Part shown: piece by piece, positions 1-12,260 of the stretch
Numbering within the stretch: position 1 is the first letter of the stretch
Layout of the letters: every line of letters starts with the position of its first letter
The notes under the pieces: model-generated
Seen by the model: only the letters and a program-made list of their open reading frames with translations
Told to the model about the DNA's origin: nothing
Databases searched by the model: none
Source of the DNA: Pollenia angustigena
Lineage: Eukaryota > Arthropoda > Insecta > Diptera > Polleniidae
Direction of reading: 5' to 3'
DNA length: 64,000 bases
NCBI GenBank assembly: GCA_930367215.1
Contig: OV884059.1
Coordinates: 7,216,945-7,280,944 of the forward strand
Made by a program: the position numbers and the translations under genes

Positions 1-340
1 ACATATGGTCATATCCAAAGGAATTTGATTAGTTCGGTTCCACAGACCTTGATTTGAATTCGTGCTTGGTCAGAATATTCTGAGTTTGCGCCTGAGGCCC
101 CGATTTTCAACTGCTTGCTTCTCCATATATTCACCGTTTCACAACCATATAGAAGCACTGATTTTACGTTGCTGTTTCTTACGATATCCAGAATTTATTG
201 CGAGTACCGTAAGCCTGTTTTGACTTGAGAGGGCATTTATACGATGTATTTTAAGGCATGTCTAACAAACACGTTTGTTTTGTTTGTAGGCGATCGGGAA
301 GGAGAAGAAAGAGGGGTTGCCAAACAGACACATAGTACTC
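1..340 (-). pseudogene. Fragment of non-LTR retrotransposon reverse transcriptase, C-terminal part
   Basis: Read on the minus strand, the segment around 100-190 translates to SNVKSVLLYGCETV, the 'NVKSVLLYGCETW' block that follows the reverse transcriptase core of many insect non-LTR elements (RTE- and Jockey-like). Just upstream on that strand lies a plausible AYGTRNKFW stretch interrupted by a stop. It continues to the window edge with further frame changes, so it is a decayed remnant. No promoter, tail or target duplication is visible. The clade cannot be fixed from so short a piece. Confidence 0.5.
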
Positions 341-2511
341 TAAAATCTGCTTAATGGAAAATCTATAAACTTTAAGTACGTGTTAATAAGAGAATTACAA
401 AGCGTTCATGGGCGGCATTTTGCCTCTATCTCTATATTGCTTAACGTTCAGTGTAGTCATCTATACCCCAGAATTATATATTTTAACTTTGTTGCTATTT
501 TTTTCCTGTGAACATTTAAATTAATCTTATAATTACCTTAATTATTGTATTATTTACATTGTAACTTTAATTCTATGAATTTTTAAAAGCTAATTTTTTT
601 TTTAACTGACCCTTAACGCTGACTGCTTAAAATAAATATTTTTTATAATTCTTTATAAGAAATAAACAAAATACAATCTCTCACATTTTTTTATAATTTA
701 TAAGTTAGAGCGCTAATAACGTTTATAATGATGATACAAAAAACCGCATGACGTGCTTGTTAATTGAAGAAGAAATTTTTTCATTATTATGGGGGTTGGA
801 GCATCATGACGAACAAGGTTGAATAAAATGAGAAAAATTATAATTAATAAAAATATAAACATATTCAAGAGGAATTTAAAAAGAATTTAGACAAGACCTA
901 ATAAAAACTAAAAACTGGAGTAGACTTTTTGTTTTTATTGTGTAGACTACAGCTGGGGCTTGCAGCGATTTTTGAATTGAACACCAGGTGGTCTCCCTAG
1001 TCTACGCCATCATCAGCTTTGCAAAGGCAAATTGGCTATTCAAACCCGAGTTGTCAAAAAATTTGTTTATGGTTTCATGTTGGCTTTTATTAATTTTCTT
1101 TTCGAACGAACATTGTTACCCTTATTCATATACCCTTTGTATTTAAAGGCCAAATAAACGACACAAGCATTTTGACAAACACAACAGGATGTTTATGTGA
1201 GTATAAACAATTTTTTATATTCTTACAAACATGCTGCGTAAACGTTTGTGAGGTTTATTTGCCCCTTTAGTCCGATGTTTTTGATAGATTGGTAAAGTTG
1301 TACCCGGCAATTTGCTCAGAAAAAATTATTGCCGAATTATTTTCAAACAAACGCTTGTTTGAATTTTTTTTTAATATCTACAAATTTTTTTACTGATTCA
1401 ATTAAAATTTTTGTTTGATTTTTATTTAACCAACAAAAATTTTGACAACCATTCAAAAATATAATACACGCGTTATTGGTTTCAAGTTTTCATTTTGTAT
1501 GAAATATTTAACGCTTTTTAATGTTGTCGTCTTTTTGCATTTTTTTATTTGATCGCAAGCAACACTTCTTTATGTGAAATATAAGAACTACAACAAAAAC
1601 ACATGCAGTCTATTTTTGGACGCTTTATAAAAGTACAACAGTAAGAAAGATGAAGAGGTTTGAAGTAAAAAAAAAACAAAAAAATAGCAGGTAGAAAAAC
1701 GCTTCACTCTTTTTAAACAACAGAAACAACAACAACATTATAAGAAACAAAATAAATTTTTGGTTGGTTTCAAAGTTGGTTAAAAAAAAAACAAAATCCC
1801 GTATTCAATTTTTTCAAACTGTTTGCTTAAATACATCAAATACAAAAATATAATGATGACGAAAAACATATCGAGTCGGTCTGTCGCCGTTTTTGGGTTA
1901 CATTTCTTCTTCATTAGCAAAGGAAAAGATACAGCAACAGTGAGTGATGACGAAAAACATTGTACGTTTTAAAAAAAGACTTCGTTCAAAAATTATTCCA
2001 ACAAAAAAATGTGTCTCAAAGCCAGCCGGCCGCTCTGCTCTCTCTGCCATCATCTTCTAATACAGTGCCTGCTTGTGTGCGCATCATTGCTTGTGCAAAA
2101 CTTTTTTTTTTTTTTTTTGAAATTTAGTATATGAATTTTAGTAAACTTTTTGTTTGATTCAGTTAAATTATTTGTTTGAAAAAAATCAGTGTTTTTTTTC
2201 AATAAACAAAATGCAAATAAATTGTTTGAATATGCGAATTTGTTTATTGGACCGATTTCAGACAAAAAATTGTTTGATTCTAAAAATTTTTTGTTTGAAT
2301 TGGAAAAATAATTTTTTCTGTGTGCGTGTTGCTTTTTTTATTGTTATATTGTTGTAGTGATAGGGCCACCTAGTATTCAATACGCCTTGGAAAAATATTT
2401 CTTTAAATTAAAAGCAAATATCAAAAGAAAGCAAACGAATATGAGCTTGGATCACCTTAAATCGGCATTTATATTAAACCTTCAACAAACCACCTACAAC
2501 AACTTTCAGAG
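341..2511. other. AT-rich non-coding stretch
   Basis: No coding sequence is supported. Two zones (about 1,330-1,460 and 2,130-2,320) are dense in TTTGTTTGA-type words and their complements, which looks like decayed simple repeat. There is a poly-T run at about 2,101-2,119. The 60-70-residue open frames here are low-complexity chance frames. Confidence 0.5.
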
Positions 2512-2525
2512 TAACCAATAGGCCA

Positions 2526-3137
2526 CGGCGAACTCGCGAGAGGGGGTTCGAATCTGGACTTAGTGGTAAGGGACATTGGAGTAAAGCTTCCCCTATGTTA
2601 CTACTATAGGGTGATACGGGAAAAATTCCGTGATGACGTTAACCGATCCTGGAGGGACAGAACGGATTCCAGGGATAGGGGTGGTCTTAGAACCCTTATA
2701 GGGTTCTTGACGGATCATTGTTCTGTTAGGGCTTTTACGGGCAAATGGGACAACCCCATACCGGACTTCTGCAGATTATGCGATGATTATGAGGTGCTGG
2801 AGACGATCGCGCATGTACTGTGCCACAGCCTGGGATGCAGTGTCTCAGACAGAAGTGGCTAGTAGATAGATTTCACGACGAAATGGGGTGCTTCGCTGGA
2901 TGCAATCCGGCTGATCTTCTGCGGTTTGTCAGGGAAATAGCGCGGTTGTTTCTGTTGAGGGGACTGTAGAGAGGGTAATAGTTCTACGTGGTATCTACTA
3001 ACTTTCTTAATTCTATCCACCTCATACTTCTTTTCTTTACTTTTCTCTTTCTCTACCTTTTTTTCATTGACGGGATTCACAATGGACCGTATTGGTCTCC
3101 GAGTGGAAGTGTGCACAAAACCCTTCTTAGTCTAACC
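2526..3137 (+). mobile_element. 5'-truncated non-LTR retrotransposon insertion with 14-bp target duplication
   Basis: The sequence TAACCAATAGGCCA stands at 2,512-2,525 and again at 3,138-3,151, so it brackets a 612-bp insertion as a target site duplication. The insert is much richer in G+C than its surroundings. It holds the end of an ORF2-like frame and a 3' untranslated region that ends in TCTAACC rather than poly(A). Its last ~100 bp (CACAATGGACC...TTGGTC...) resemble the segment at about 20,455-20,520, so at least two copies of this family's 3' end are present. Confidence 0.75.
2563..2862 (+). pseudogene. C-terminal end of non-LTR retrotransposon ORF2
   Basis: This is a 99-codon open frame whose C-terminus shows Cys-x2-Cys...Glu-Thr...His...Cys-His (FCRLCDDYEVLETIAHVLCH). 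That is the zinc-finger-like block that closes ORF2 in Jockey/R1-type non-LTR elements, behind the reverse transcriptase and, in some clades, RNase H. The preceding GLRTLIGFLTDHCSVRAF matches the typical 'xLTGHxxxxxH' lead-in. The frame lies inside the insertion bounded by the 14-bp duplication, so it lost everything upstream when it inserted. The ATG is internal and has no meaning as a start. It makes no functional protein. Confidence 0.6.
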
Positions 3138-3151
3138 TAACCAATAGGCCA

Positions 3152-4300
3152 AAAATCTTTTCATCTCGCAATAGTCGTAAGGTACGATTCTGCCTCAACC
3201 GGAAGGGGGAGTAATTTACGTTCCAAAGTCAAGTTTTATTTCTTGTTTACTTCAGTTTTTACTTCTCAAGGCTAGTGTGAACGTTTTAAATCTGCTTTTT
3301 AATTTTAATAGCAAAAATGTGCTTAAATCTTATTTGTTGTTAACAAAGTTAATCTTTTTTTTTTTTTTTTAAATATTATGTGAGTTTGTCGTTAATTTGT
3401 AATTTATTGTTCAAAATACTTTTCCTAAAACAAATTTCTTTAAAAATCATGTAGTAGATCTGAAACAAATTTTAAAGAAACTAAACAAACTTGTATTTCG
3501 GTTTAATATTTTTTTAAATATTTTGATATTTTTGTCGCATTTTAAAAGAGGTTTTTAATTAATCATGATAAAGCACGTACATTCCGCCTTTAAAAAACCC
3601 CAAACACAAAAATCTACAAAAACAAAAAGCTCAAATAGTTAATTGAACCAAAAGTTTTAAAAAATACACATTTTTTGCAGCGTTACAAAAACTGACCTTT
3701 AGTTTGTGTAATTTTTGTTATTATTTACTTTTCAAAACTGCGGTTTTAATTGAACGTTTTTTTTTTTACAAAAACTCTAAATTGTTCTTAAACGTTCTTA
3801 GTTTAGAGCTGAAAAGTAAACGTTTGAATATGCAAGGTTAATCAAATAATTAAAAATAAAGAAATTAAAAACATGTGTTTTGTTAATTTTAAGAAATAAA
3901 ATTAAAAACTTTTGAAATATTGAAGTTAGGAAAGAAATTATAGTGGAATTCACGGCCTGCTCACAGTTTAAAACACAAAATGCATAAATGTTTAATTAAC
4001 TATGTTTACACACCATCTTCAATACTAAAAAACTGTAGTAGTTGTTGTAACTGTATTTATTTACAAGTGTGAAACAGCTGGCATATTTGGCGCCATACTG
4101 TTTTTTGCCTTATATAAATTATTTTTTAAATTAAAAATGGAAACTAACAAAAAGACAGAAAATATGGAAAAAAATGGTAAATGAACCCTGAAATTTGCTT
4201 ATATGAATTGTATTCTAAAAGAAATACCAAGAAATTCAGTGCTGATTCACACGCATCAGGTACCGTTGATAATGTTTTACTTACTGCCTATTTGTAGAAA
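3152..4300. other. AT-rich non-coding stretch
   Basis: Nothing codes here. There are poly-T runs near 3,355-3,370 and 3,758-3,768. No element ends or duplications were recognised. Confidence 0.4.
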
Positions 4301-4369
4301 ACGAGCGCACAAAATTTTGAAGTTTGTTTTAAACTTTAGTTAAACGAACGAGTCTTGCGCTCGTGTTCT
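4301..4369 (+). repeat. Foldback repeat family, copy 1
   Basis: An inverted pair of ACGAGCGCA (4,301-4,309) and TGCGCTCGT (about 4,356-4,364) encloses TTGTTTTAAACTTTAGTTAAAC. The right half closely resembles the right half of the repeat at the palindrome centre (36,094-36,205) and of the one at 14,428-14,524. All three share the order 'TTGTTTT-AA...AGTTTAAC...GAGT(T/C)TTGCG...GTGTTCT'. It looks like a short non-autonomous foldback element; no transposase or clear target duplication is seen. Confidence 0.5.
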
Positions 4370-4659
4370 TCAAACAGGCTGTTAATTTTCTTTTAATCTG
4401 TTTGATTCGTCAAATTACTTTTTCTTTATCTTAAACTTTAACTTATGATCCATATGATCAACTATTTGCTGCAAAACGTTTTTCTTTAAAAACTGCATCC
4501 GTGTCTATACAATTATTAAACTTTTTATTTGGTGCTTTTTAAGTATTTTGTATGCTTTTCCTATTTCTTCTTCTTCCTCTTAACAACAAACTCACAAAAA
4601 CTGCATGTACAGAGTGTTTTAAGACGTTTATAACTTTAGATAGGGGAGCTGTTAAACTA

Positions 4660-4975
4660 CCCTGCAAATTATATTGGACTACCTGATCCATTTTGATAAA
4701 ATTTACTACTCCATGGACTGGCCCGATGTAATGCAAGCATGGACCATGTCATTGTTAAAAAGTGTTTGTAGTGAGACGACATGTCTTCGTTTTTTAACGA
4801 CGTGCTTTCGTTTTTAAACGACTTTAAAACTAATCCTCTTGAGTATACCATGTAGTAGTTTTAAAACTACTCCTTTGTAATCCAAAGCTGGGTTTGGGTT
4901 ACTTTTGGACTAGTCCTAGTCCCTTGTGGGCTTCATTTTACGCGCGTGTTTGGACTGGTCCTATTATTTGCAGGG
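4660..4975. mobile_element. 316-bp MITE with CCCTGCAAAT inverted ends and TA duplication
   Basis: The element opens with CCCTGCAAAT and closes with ATTTGCAGGG. TA stands directly outside both ends (4,658-4,659 and 4,976-4,977), as expected for a Tc1/mariner-type non-autonomous element. A second copy in the opposite orientation lies at 18,855-19,212. The open frame shared by both copies is conserved only because the DNA element is repeated; it is not a gene. Internal GTCGTTTAAAAACGA-like direct repeats are visible. Confidence 0.75.
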
Positions 4976-5218
4976 TAGCTCTCATAATAATGAAGTGTGT
5001 GAGTTGACAAAAAATCAACCAATTGTAGTCGGGACTGTAAGAAAAGATAAACTCACTGTTTATTGTTGTTGTTTTTTGTTTAAGATTTGATATTGTTACA
5101 AGTAAAGCTGGGTTTTATAATTCTTATTCGCTTAACAGTTTTATTTGTTTAATATCTTTAGTTTTTCTAAAATCTTTGGATGAAGTGTCCTGACGATCTG
5201 GCCTAAGCAACCAATGAA

Positions 5219-5868
5219 ATGCGCATAGGAATAGCTTATCTTATCAACAATAAATTTCAGTTTACCGATAGTATGAAATGGGAATTTAGCTCATTTAAAC
5301 GAAACCTTGTTGATAAGCAGAATTGTCGTTGTTGGAGAGATCACAATCTTTATGGGACTCTTGACACTTTATTACAACCCGAAAAAATCACTTTTTGTTG
5401 CGATTTACATGCCGAAGACGTCAGCAGCCAATTTTTCTTTAAGTCCAAACCCGTTGCTAGCATTACCGAGAATGGCGAAAGCTACTGGCAAGTGATTCGT
5501 GATTTTTTTATTCCTCAAGTCATTGCAAATCGTTTGGTTTCAACAAGACAGCGCAACATGCCATACAGCGCTTTAAACCATTACTTTGTTGAGCCTAGCG
5601 TTTGGTGTTCGAGTTATCTCAAGAAATAGACCAGTTAATTGACTTCGCGTACGTATGATGTGACTCCTTTGGACAACTTTTGGTAGAGGGTACGTCAAAT
5701 CTCTGCCAATGGCTGATAAACCAGCTACGATTGATTATTTAGAAGCCAAGCTTCGATGAACAATGGACGAAATAGCCGGGTTTTCTTGAAAAAATTGTGC
5801 TAAATTGGACTGACAGGATGACTTTCATAAGGCGCAGTCGCGGAGGCCATATGCCAGATTTTTTTTTT
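5219..5868 (+). pseudogene. Mariner/Tc1-superfamily transposase remnant
   Basis: The first 136 codons read like the catalytic half of an insect mariner-family transposase: FTDS (first Asp of the DDE/D triad), DKQNCRCW, a Pro-Glu-Lys-Ile-Thr strand, SQFFFKS and NGESYWQVIRDFF. After the stop, other frames continue the expected order: YDVTPLDNF (third acidic residue block), then DKPATIDYLEAK, then a C-terminal RSRGGHMPD-like tail at about 5,825-5,860. The QDGA block carrying the second Asp has been degraded. Several stops and frame changes make it inactive. The N-terminal DNA-binding half was not found upstream. Inverted ends were not identified, so the element boundaries are unknown. Confidence 0.7.
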
Positions 5869-6539
5869 TTTTTTGAGCTAATAACACCAAAATTTTGGTA
5901 ATTTCATTGAATTTTTGGTGTTTTATTTTGAAAAAAGAAAAATGCCACTTGCATTTCTCCTTTACCCCCCTTTTCCACATGCAAGAGCAAGTTCGAAAAA
6001 CTCAATACACTCACACTTTTTCACTAACATTCACACAATTTTTGTAGATTCAGCCTATCGGCTGTTTCCCCGATTTTTCGTTGATAATACGTATACTATA
6101 CTTGCAAGTAATTACTTGCATGTGGAAACGTTGGGTTACCACCAACAAGCTCAAATGTTTCATAGTATGGACGAGGATTATAGAATATGACGAATACGAG
6201 AACAAATGTTGCGCGTGATTCAGTACTTAAGCTGGAGGTCCTTACCACGCTTGTCAACGCGCTACATACTTTTCATACCTTCGTTGCGTTTTACGCTTAA
6301 AGTTACATGCAACGCTTTTTACGCGGAATCGCAACAAGTTAAAGTAAACTTTTAAATATAAAACTAAGCTGCTTTGTTTGAACGCCACTAAGAAACGCAT
6401 TATAGTCTTTAAGGCATCGTAAACTTTTGTACATGTTACTAGATACGATTTTACTCTTTTGCCAGCTACGTAGGGTGCCAAAAAGTATATAACACGAGGG
6501 GTAGACCTTCTGTTTTGCAAAGACATTTCAAACACTTAC
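5869..6539. other. Non-coding stretch, probably 5' part of an intron of the minus-strand gene
   Basis: It begins with poly-T next to an imperfect inverted repeat built on ACACCAAAATTTTGGT and its echo (about 5,885-5,935). The segment directly left of 6,540 is the start of the intron that follows the minus-strand exon. Open frames here show no family resemblance. Confidence 0.35.
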
Positions 6540-6833
6540 CTCTTCTATACATTGTTGCAAACAGGAATGCGTTACATTTTCCAATAGGACAATCATAGTG
6601 GTATCATATTCACTCGATGATTCATCATTAAACATTGATAAATTTGTTATCACCATTTGATTAATTTTTCTCACACTTTCACCACTCTCGCCCCCATCAC
6701 CCTCCAATGAAGATGTGTTAGTTTCCGTTACATCATTCGTTTCGCAGTTGACCGTGTTCAATAATGTCAGGGCAACAATAACAAAAAATACACACGTTTT
6801 AATTAATAAATTCAAATATGATTTAATACCCAT
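6540..6833 (-). CDS. First coding exon of a secreted or membrane protein (host gene, partial)
   Basis: This 98-codon exon on the minus strand starts at an ATG in good context (AAAAATGGG). It opens with a classic signal peptide: charged MGIKS, then the hydrophobic run LLIKTCVFFVIVALTLLN, then a likely cleavage after VNC. The mature part is acidic and rich in Ser/Thr/Asn, with several N-x-S/T sites, and ends in CLQQCIEE. At its end stands GAG|GTAAGT, a near-perfect splice donor, and the frame soon stops if read through, so this is an exon of a spliced gene. It ends in phase 0. An upstream in-frame ATG at 6,863 would add ten residues before the signal peptide and is less likely. Later exons are not seen and would lie further left. 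The family is not recognised. The terminal Cys pair could begin a cysteine-rich domain, but that is inference. Confidence 0.65.
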
Positions 6834-6863
6834 TTTTTCATTTAAAATTGCACAAGAAAACAT

Positions 6864-7689
6864 TTTTTAACATTCAAAACACTTCAATTCTTTTTAAATT
6901 TAAAATTTTTTTTTGCAACTTTAATGGTTTTAAAATAAAAAAAACATTCTTAAACCAATGAAATTTGTCTATTTATGTTAATTTTCATTATGGGACTTTA
7001 AAATGAGAGTGAGAGTTAAAAATCTCTTTTGCGGATACTCTTTTTGCAGACAGGCTTTACGGTATTTTTGTTTATGTTTACAAAAAATTGGCGGCTTTGT
7101 TGGTTTTTATGTGTTTTTTTTTATGTATGTATGTGTGTGTATGAGTTTTAATTAAAAATATTTAGAATTTGTTTTGTTTACGACATTGTTCTTGTTTGAT
7201 TTTCTATTATTGATCATTTGGTTCTTTGGTTGTTTGCTGGTTTCTAACAACTCAAAATAGTCATTTAATCAAAATGTACAAATTTGAATTTATTTTTGTT
7301 TTAATGTACAAAGAAGTTGTTTTACTTTTTTTATAAACTTTGCTACACTTGTTATTTTTATTATTTATAGTTTTATGGTTTTTTTTCTTAATTAATATTG
7401 ATTTGGTTTTGTGTGTTGTTTTTATAATTGTAAATTATTTTTTATAAGTTTTTTAACGTAAGCACGTGATAAACCGGTTTGAATGTTTTTAACATTAAAA
7501 AAATAATAAAAAAAAAAAATAAACAAATTATTTAGAAATTGAACTTAAAATAACGATCTTTTGTGCAATAAAAGTTAAAGTAATTACAGTACGGAATAAA
7601 ATAAAAAGAAATTGTAAAAATACAAAATGTTCATAATTATTTCTTTTTTTTTTAACAAAACAAATTTTCTCAACAAAAAATTAAAAAAT
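6864..7689. other. Non-coding stretch upstream of the minus-strand exon
   Basis: This very AT-rich sequence probably holds the 5' UTR and promoter of the gene whose first exon is at 6,540-6,833. No TATA/initiator pair at the right spacing was found. Short TATG repeats are visible near 7,123-7,136. Confidence 0.3.
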
Positions 7690-8760
7690 ATGATTAGCGA
7701 CAGCAGATTTTCTATACATAATATTAGGCGACAGTAGAAATTCTAAGCAAATTAGAAGCGAAAACAAAGTTTCTATAATAAACTAGAGAAATAAAAAAGC
7801 GACAACAAATTTGCTAGAAAATTCAAAGCTACAAAAAAATTTATAAGGGAACTTAAAAGTAACAACAGATTTTCTTCAAAAACTCAATAGCGACAACACA
7901 TTTTTTATAAGAATTTTAAGCGACAGGTGATAGTCGTCGAAAACAAAGAATTTATAGAAATTTATAGGCGACAACAAATTTGCTATAGAACATTCCAAGT
8001 GACAAAAGATTTTATAAAGAAATTTGGAAGAAACAACAAATTTTCTTCAAAAAATCAATAGCGACAACAAATTATTTGTAAGAATTTTAAGCGACAGGTG
8101 ATATTCTTAAAAAAATTAGCACCAAACACTAGAATAAACTAGAGAGCGACAAGAAGTTTTCTATAGAAAATTTAATATAAACTTAAAAGAGACAATACAT
8201 TTTTTTCAAAAAATTAAGAGCGACAACCAATTTTCTTTGCAAATTTAAGAGCGACTACAAACTTGCTATAGAAAACTACAATCGACAATAAATTTGAGAT
8301 AGAAACTTGAAACTACAAATTTTCTTTAAAAATTAATGGCGACACCAAATTTTCTCGAGAAAGTTGTAAACGACAGGCAATACTCTAAACAAATAAGCAG
8401 CGTAAATAAGGTTTCTTTGACAATTTAAAGGCGACAAACGAAAAAAAAGACAGCCAATATTCTTAAGAAAAACCAAATTTTCTACAGATTTTTTAAAGGG
8501 AATTAAAAGCGATAGCAGATACTCTACGGAAAACTAAAAGCCAAAACAAACTCTACAATAAATTACCTAAAAAGAACAAAAAAGCGAAAAAAATTTCATA
8601 CAGAAACAGCATTATTTTTTGGAAAATTAAAAAGCTACAACAAATTTTTTCTGTGTAATCAAGAGCCATAAAAACATTCTAAAAAATCTAAAAGCGACAA
8701 CAATTTTTTTAAAGTAAATGCGCAGTTTTTTTAGAATATTAAAAACAACAAGTTACAAAA
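7690..8760 (-). repeat. Decayed minisatellite array, block 1 (minus orientation)
   Basis: About thirty degenerate monomers of ~33-36 bp each combine GCGACAACAAA with TTTTCTATAGAAAA. Variants such as GCGACAGGTGATA recur about 172 bp apart (near 7,919 and 8,091), which suggests a higher-order unit of about five monomers. It is the same family as blocks 2 and 3 but in the opposite orientation. No coding potential. Confidence 0.75.
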
Positions 8761-9535
8761 AAACTTTATGGAACATTCATTTTCAAATATTTTTACGAAA
8801 CATAATAAAGAAGAACATGAAGAGGAGATTAGCGGTATTCAGTGTTTGGTGCATTTTAAGTTGCAACTGTTTGTTAACGCAATAATTTTGTCATTGACAA
8901 TAAGCGGTATTTAGGCTATTTGCTAATAAGGTAACAGCTGATATGCAGAATTATTTGTGGTGAAAATTTACAAAAAATTTTTTTATTTTTTTTTTTGTGA
9001 AATTGTTTCCAAATGCCTTCACATCTGTGTGACATGTCGCATAGTATGAAACAGGTATAACAGAAAACTTAACACAAATAATCCTAGTTTTAGAAACTTC
9101 TATGAAAAAATTTATTGTTAGGTTTGAAAATATTTTTTAAAAAAATCTGAATAGCTTCGTTTCTTAAAATTTTCTTTTTTTGTTAGCCACTGTTTTTGTT
9201 TTTGCAAATGACTTTTTATTTTATTGAATTTTTTATTAAGAAAATGTCAGCGCCTTAATGGAAATATTTTACAAGTGATTTTAAATATGTATTTTGTATT
9301 TTAATCAAGTTCAATATTCTTTTAAGAAATAAACGAGATATTTGAAAATTATTTTTAATTTTTTCACCGGTTTTAATTTTAAACTTTTTCTTTACAAGTT
9401 TTTAAAAAAAGATTTATATTGAAAGAATAAAAATTACTTTTTAATTTTTGATTAATTCTATAATAACAAATATATATAAAATTTTTGGATTATCTTTGTT
9501 AATTGTTAAATAAGATTTTTTCTAAATTTTGTTGT

Positions 9536-9570
<35 letters not shown>

Positions 9571-10489
9571 TAAATTTGTTTTCCCCCTTGTTTTAGATTA
9601 ACTCCTTTTTCCAATTAGTTTTTTTATGTTTAATAATCTAAACTAAATTAATTTATCACCATTAAAAATATATGTACAAGTATTGTATGTATCTTATCAC
9701 AACTTTAAATTTGACACTTTATTTATCATAAACGACTTTTTTTCTGCCACTTATGTCAACAATTCTAACAGCTTCCCCCGTCGTTTTCTTCAATATTTCA
9801 TTTATTATGCCTGTATGACAAAATACTTTTATGCTCATAATCATATTTAAATTAATTTTATTTCATATTTTTATCATCATAATCGCTTAATATGCGTAAT
9901 TTATATTTAACCCCCCCAAACAATAGTTTTACTTGACAATGATCTGTTGACTGGGGTTTGTGACAACTTCACACTCTCTTAATTTATGTTGTGGGATTTG
10001 TGTATGGTTAAGTTGTTCGTTATTCAGAAGCTTGTTTTTTGCACTCGTACTTTGTTCGTCTTATTATCTTATAATAGTATGTTTTTGTTTATAGTTTTAT
10101 ATCTTAACGGTATCACGTTTGTATCACAACTGATCGTCTCAAGTAATTTGTGTTCAGTTGTTATACTCGTTAATGTTCGTGTTGTTTTTGTTGCTGCTAC
10201 TGTTAGTGTTTGTTGTTGTTATGTTTGTGGTGTGTAATGTGTTGTTCTTGTTATTGTCGTTATAATTCGATATTGTGTTGCTTTTTTGCGTTTTATGTCA
10301 ATATGTTTGAATTATTGTTGTTGTTAAATATCACACTCATAATTTTAAGAGAATTAACATATTCTTACACGGCAAAAATTTTTTAGTTCAATTAAGTACT
10401 GTTGAAAGATAAGTTGATTAAAGTAAACCTTTTTTGGACATTAAATATTTCACCAAGAAAAAAATATTTAACAATTTATTACTTTTGTT
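8761..10489. other. Non-coding stretch between the opposed minisatellite blocks
   Basis: It contains a poly-T run of about 30 (9,540-9,569) and a short C run (9,911-9,917). A segment at about 8,830-8,960 contains AGCGGTATT twice and the words TCAGTGTTTGGTGCA, which recur near 21,270, so it may be an old repeat fragment. The 83-residue frame at 9,986 is a T/G-rich chance frame. Confidence 0.4.
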
Positions 10490-12260
10490 ATCGCTTAAAA
10501 TTCTATAAAAATTTGTTGTCGCTTTACATATTTTATGAAAAAAATTTGTTGTCGCTTAAAATTTTTCATAGAAAAATTTGTTGTCGTTTAAAATTTCTGT
10601 AAAGAATTTGTTGTCGCTTAAAACTTTCAATTGAATATCAGTGACCACCTTAAATTTTCTATAGAAAAATTGTTGGCGCTTTAAACATTTATGTATATAG
10701 AAAATTTTTTGTCGCTTGAACATTCCCATAAAAAAATTTGTTGTCGATTAAAATTTTTAATAGAAAATCAGTTATCGCTTTAAATTTTTAGCGAAAACTT
10801 GGTTGTCATTTAAAATTTTATAATAAAAATTTGTTGTCGCTTATCATTTAATAAAGGAAAATTGTTTGCGCTTTACAATTCTTTAGAAAAATTGTTAGCG
10901 CCTTAAACATTATATTAAAAATTCCTTGGCGCTTAAACATTTCTATGAAAAAATTTGTTGTTTTCAATGGAAAATTATTAATCGCTTAAAATTTTTAAAG
11001 AAAACTTGGTTGTCGATGAAAACGTTGTATAAAAACATTGTTATCGCTTAAATTTTTAAATGGAAAATAAGCAGTCGCTTAATTCTACATAAAAAAAATG
11101 GTTGTCGCTTAAATTTTATATAGAAATTTTTTGTCGCTTGAACATTCCCATAAAAAATTTGTTGTCGATTAAAATTTTTAATAGAAAATCAGTTACAGCT
11201 TTAAATTTTTAGCGAAAACTTAGTTGTCGCTTATCATTTTTTATAGGAAAATTGTTGGCGCCTTACAATTCTTTAGAAAAATTGTTGGCGCCTTAAGCAT
11301 TCTATCAAAAATTCTTTGGCGCTTGAACATTTCTATGAAAAAATTTATTGTTTTCAATGGAAAATTATTAATCGCTTAAAATTTTCAAAGAAAACTTGGC
11401 TGTCGATGAAAATTTTGTATAAAAAAATGGTTGTCGCTTAAATTTTAAAATGGAAAATAAGCTATTGCTTACATTTCTACATAAAAAAATGGTTGTCGTT
11501 TGAAAATTTCTATAAAAAATTTGTTGTCGCTTTAGACATTCAATTAAATATTAGTAGCCACCTAAAATTTTCTAGAGAAACATTGATGGCGCTTAAAACA
11601 TTCTACACAAAATTTTTTGACGCTTGAACATTTCAATAAAAATTTGTTGTCGATTAAAATTTTTAATAAAAGTCAGTTATCACTTCAAATTTTTCTATGG
11701 ATAATTAGTAATCGCTAAAAGTTTTTAGTGAAAACTTGGTTGTCGCTTAAAATTTTATATAAGACATTTGTTGTCGCTAATGATTTTATATAGAAAAATT
11801 GGTGGCGCATTAAAATTTCTATGGAAAAAAGTTATGGCTTAAAATTTTGCTATGGAAAATTATTAATCGCTTACAATTAACAGTGAAAAATAGGGTTTTG
11901 CCTAAAATATTATATAAAAATATTGTCGCTTATAATTTGATATTGAAAAATTTTTGTCGCCTAAAATTTTCTTTAGAAAAATAGTTGGCGCCTTTAGCAT
12001 TCAATAGAAAATTCCTTGGCGCTTGAACATTTCTATGAAAAATTTATAGTCGACTTATATTTTTAATAAAAAATCAGTTATCGCTTAAAAATTTTCTACA
12101 ACAAATTATTAATTAATAATAATTATTAAAAAAAAATTTACTGTCGCTTAAAAGTCTTTATAGAAAATTTGTTGTCGCCTAAAAACTTCCATAAATAATT
12201 TTTTTAATGCTTTTGAAAAATTTGTTGTCGCTTAAAATTTTCTATTAAAAATTTGTGTTC
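10490..12260 (+). repeat. Decayed minisatellite array, block 2
   Basis: About fifty monomers of ~33-37 bp of the form TTGTTGTCGCTTAAAATTTT plus CTATAGAAAA. A longer variant string containing TTGTCGATTAAAATTTTTAA followed by a CAGTTATCGC-like monomer and an AGCGAAAACTTGGTTGTC-like monomer recurs near 10,740, 11,161 and 11,650. This indicates a second-order unit of about 420-485 bp. Orientation is opposite to block 1. Confidence 0.8.

Noticed and set aside
9986..10237. 83-residue Cys/Val-rich frame
   Set aside because: Product of a TTGTTGTT-rich low-complexity stretch; no start context, splice sites or family pattern.
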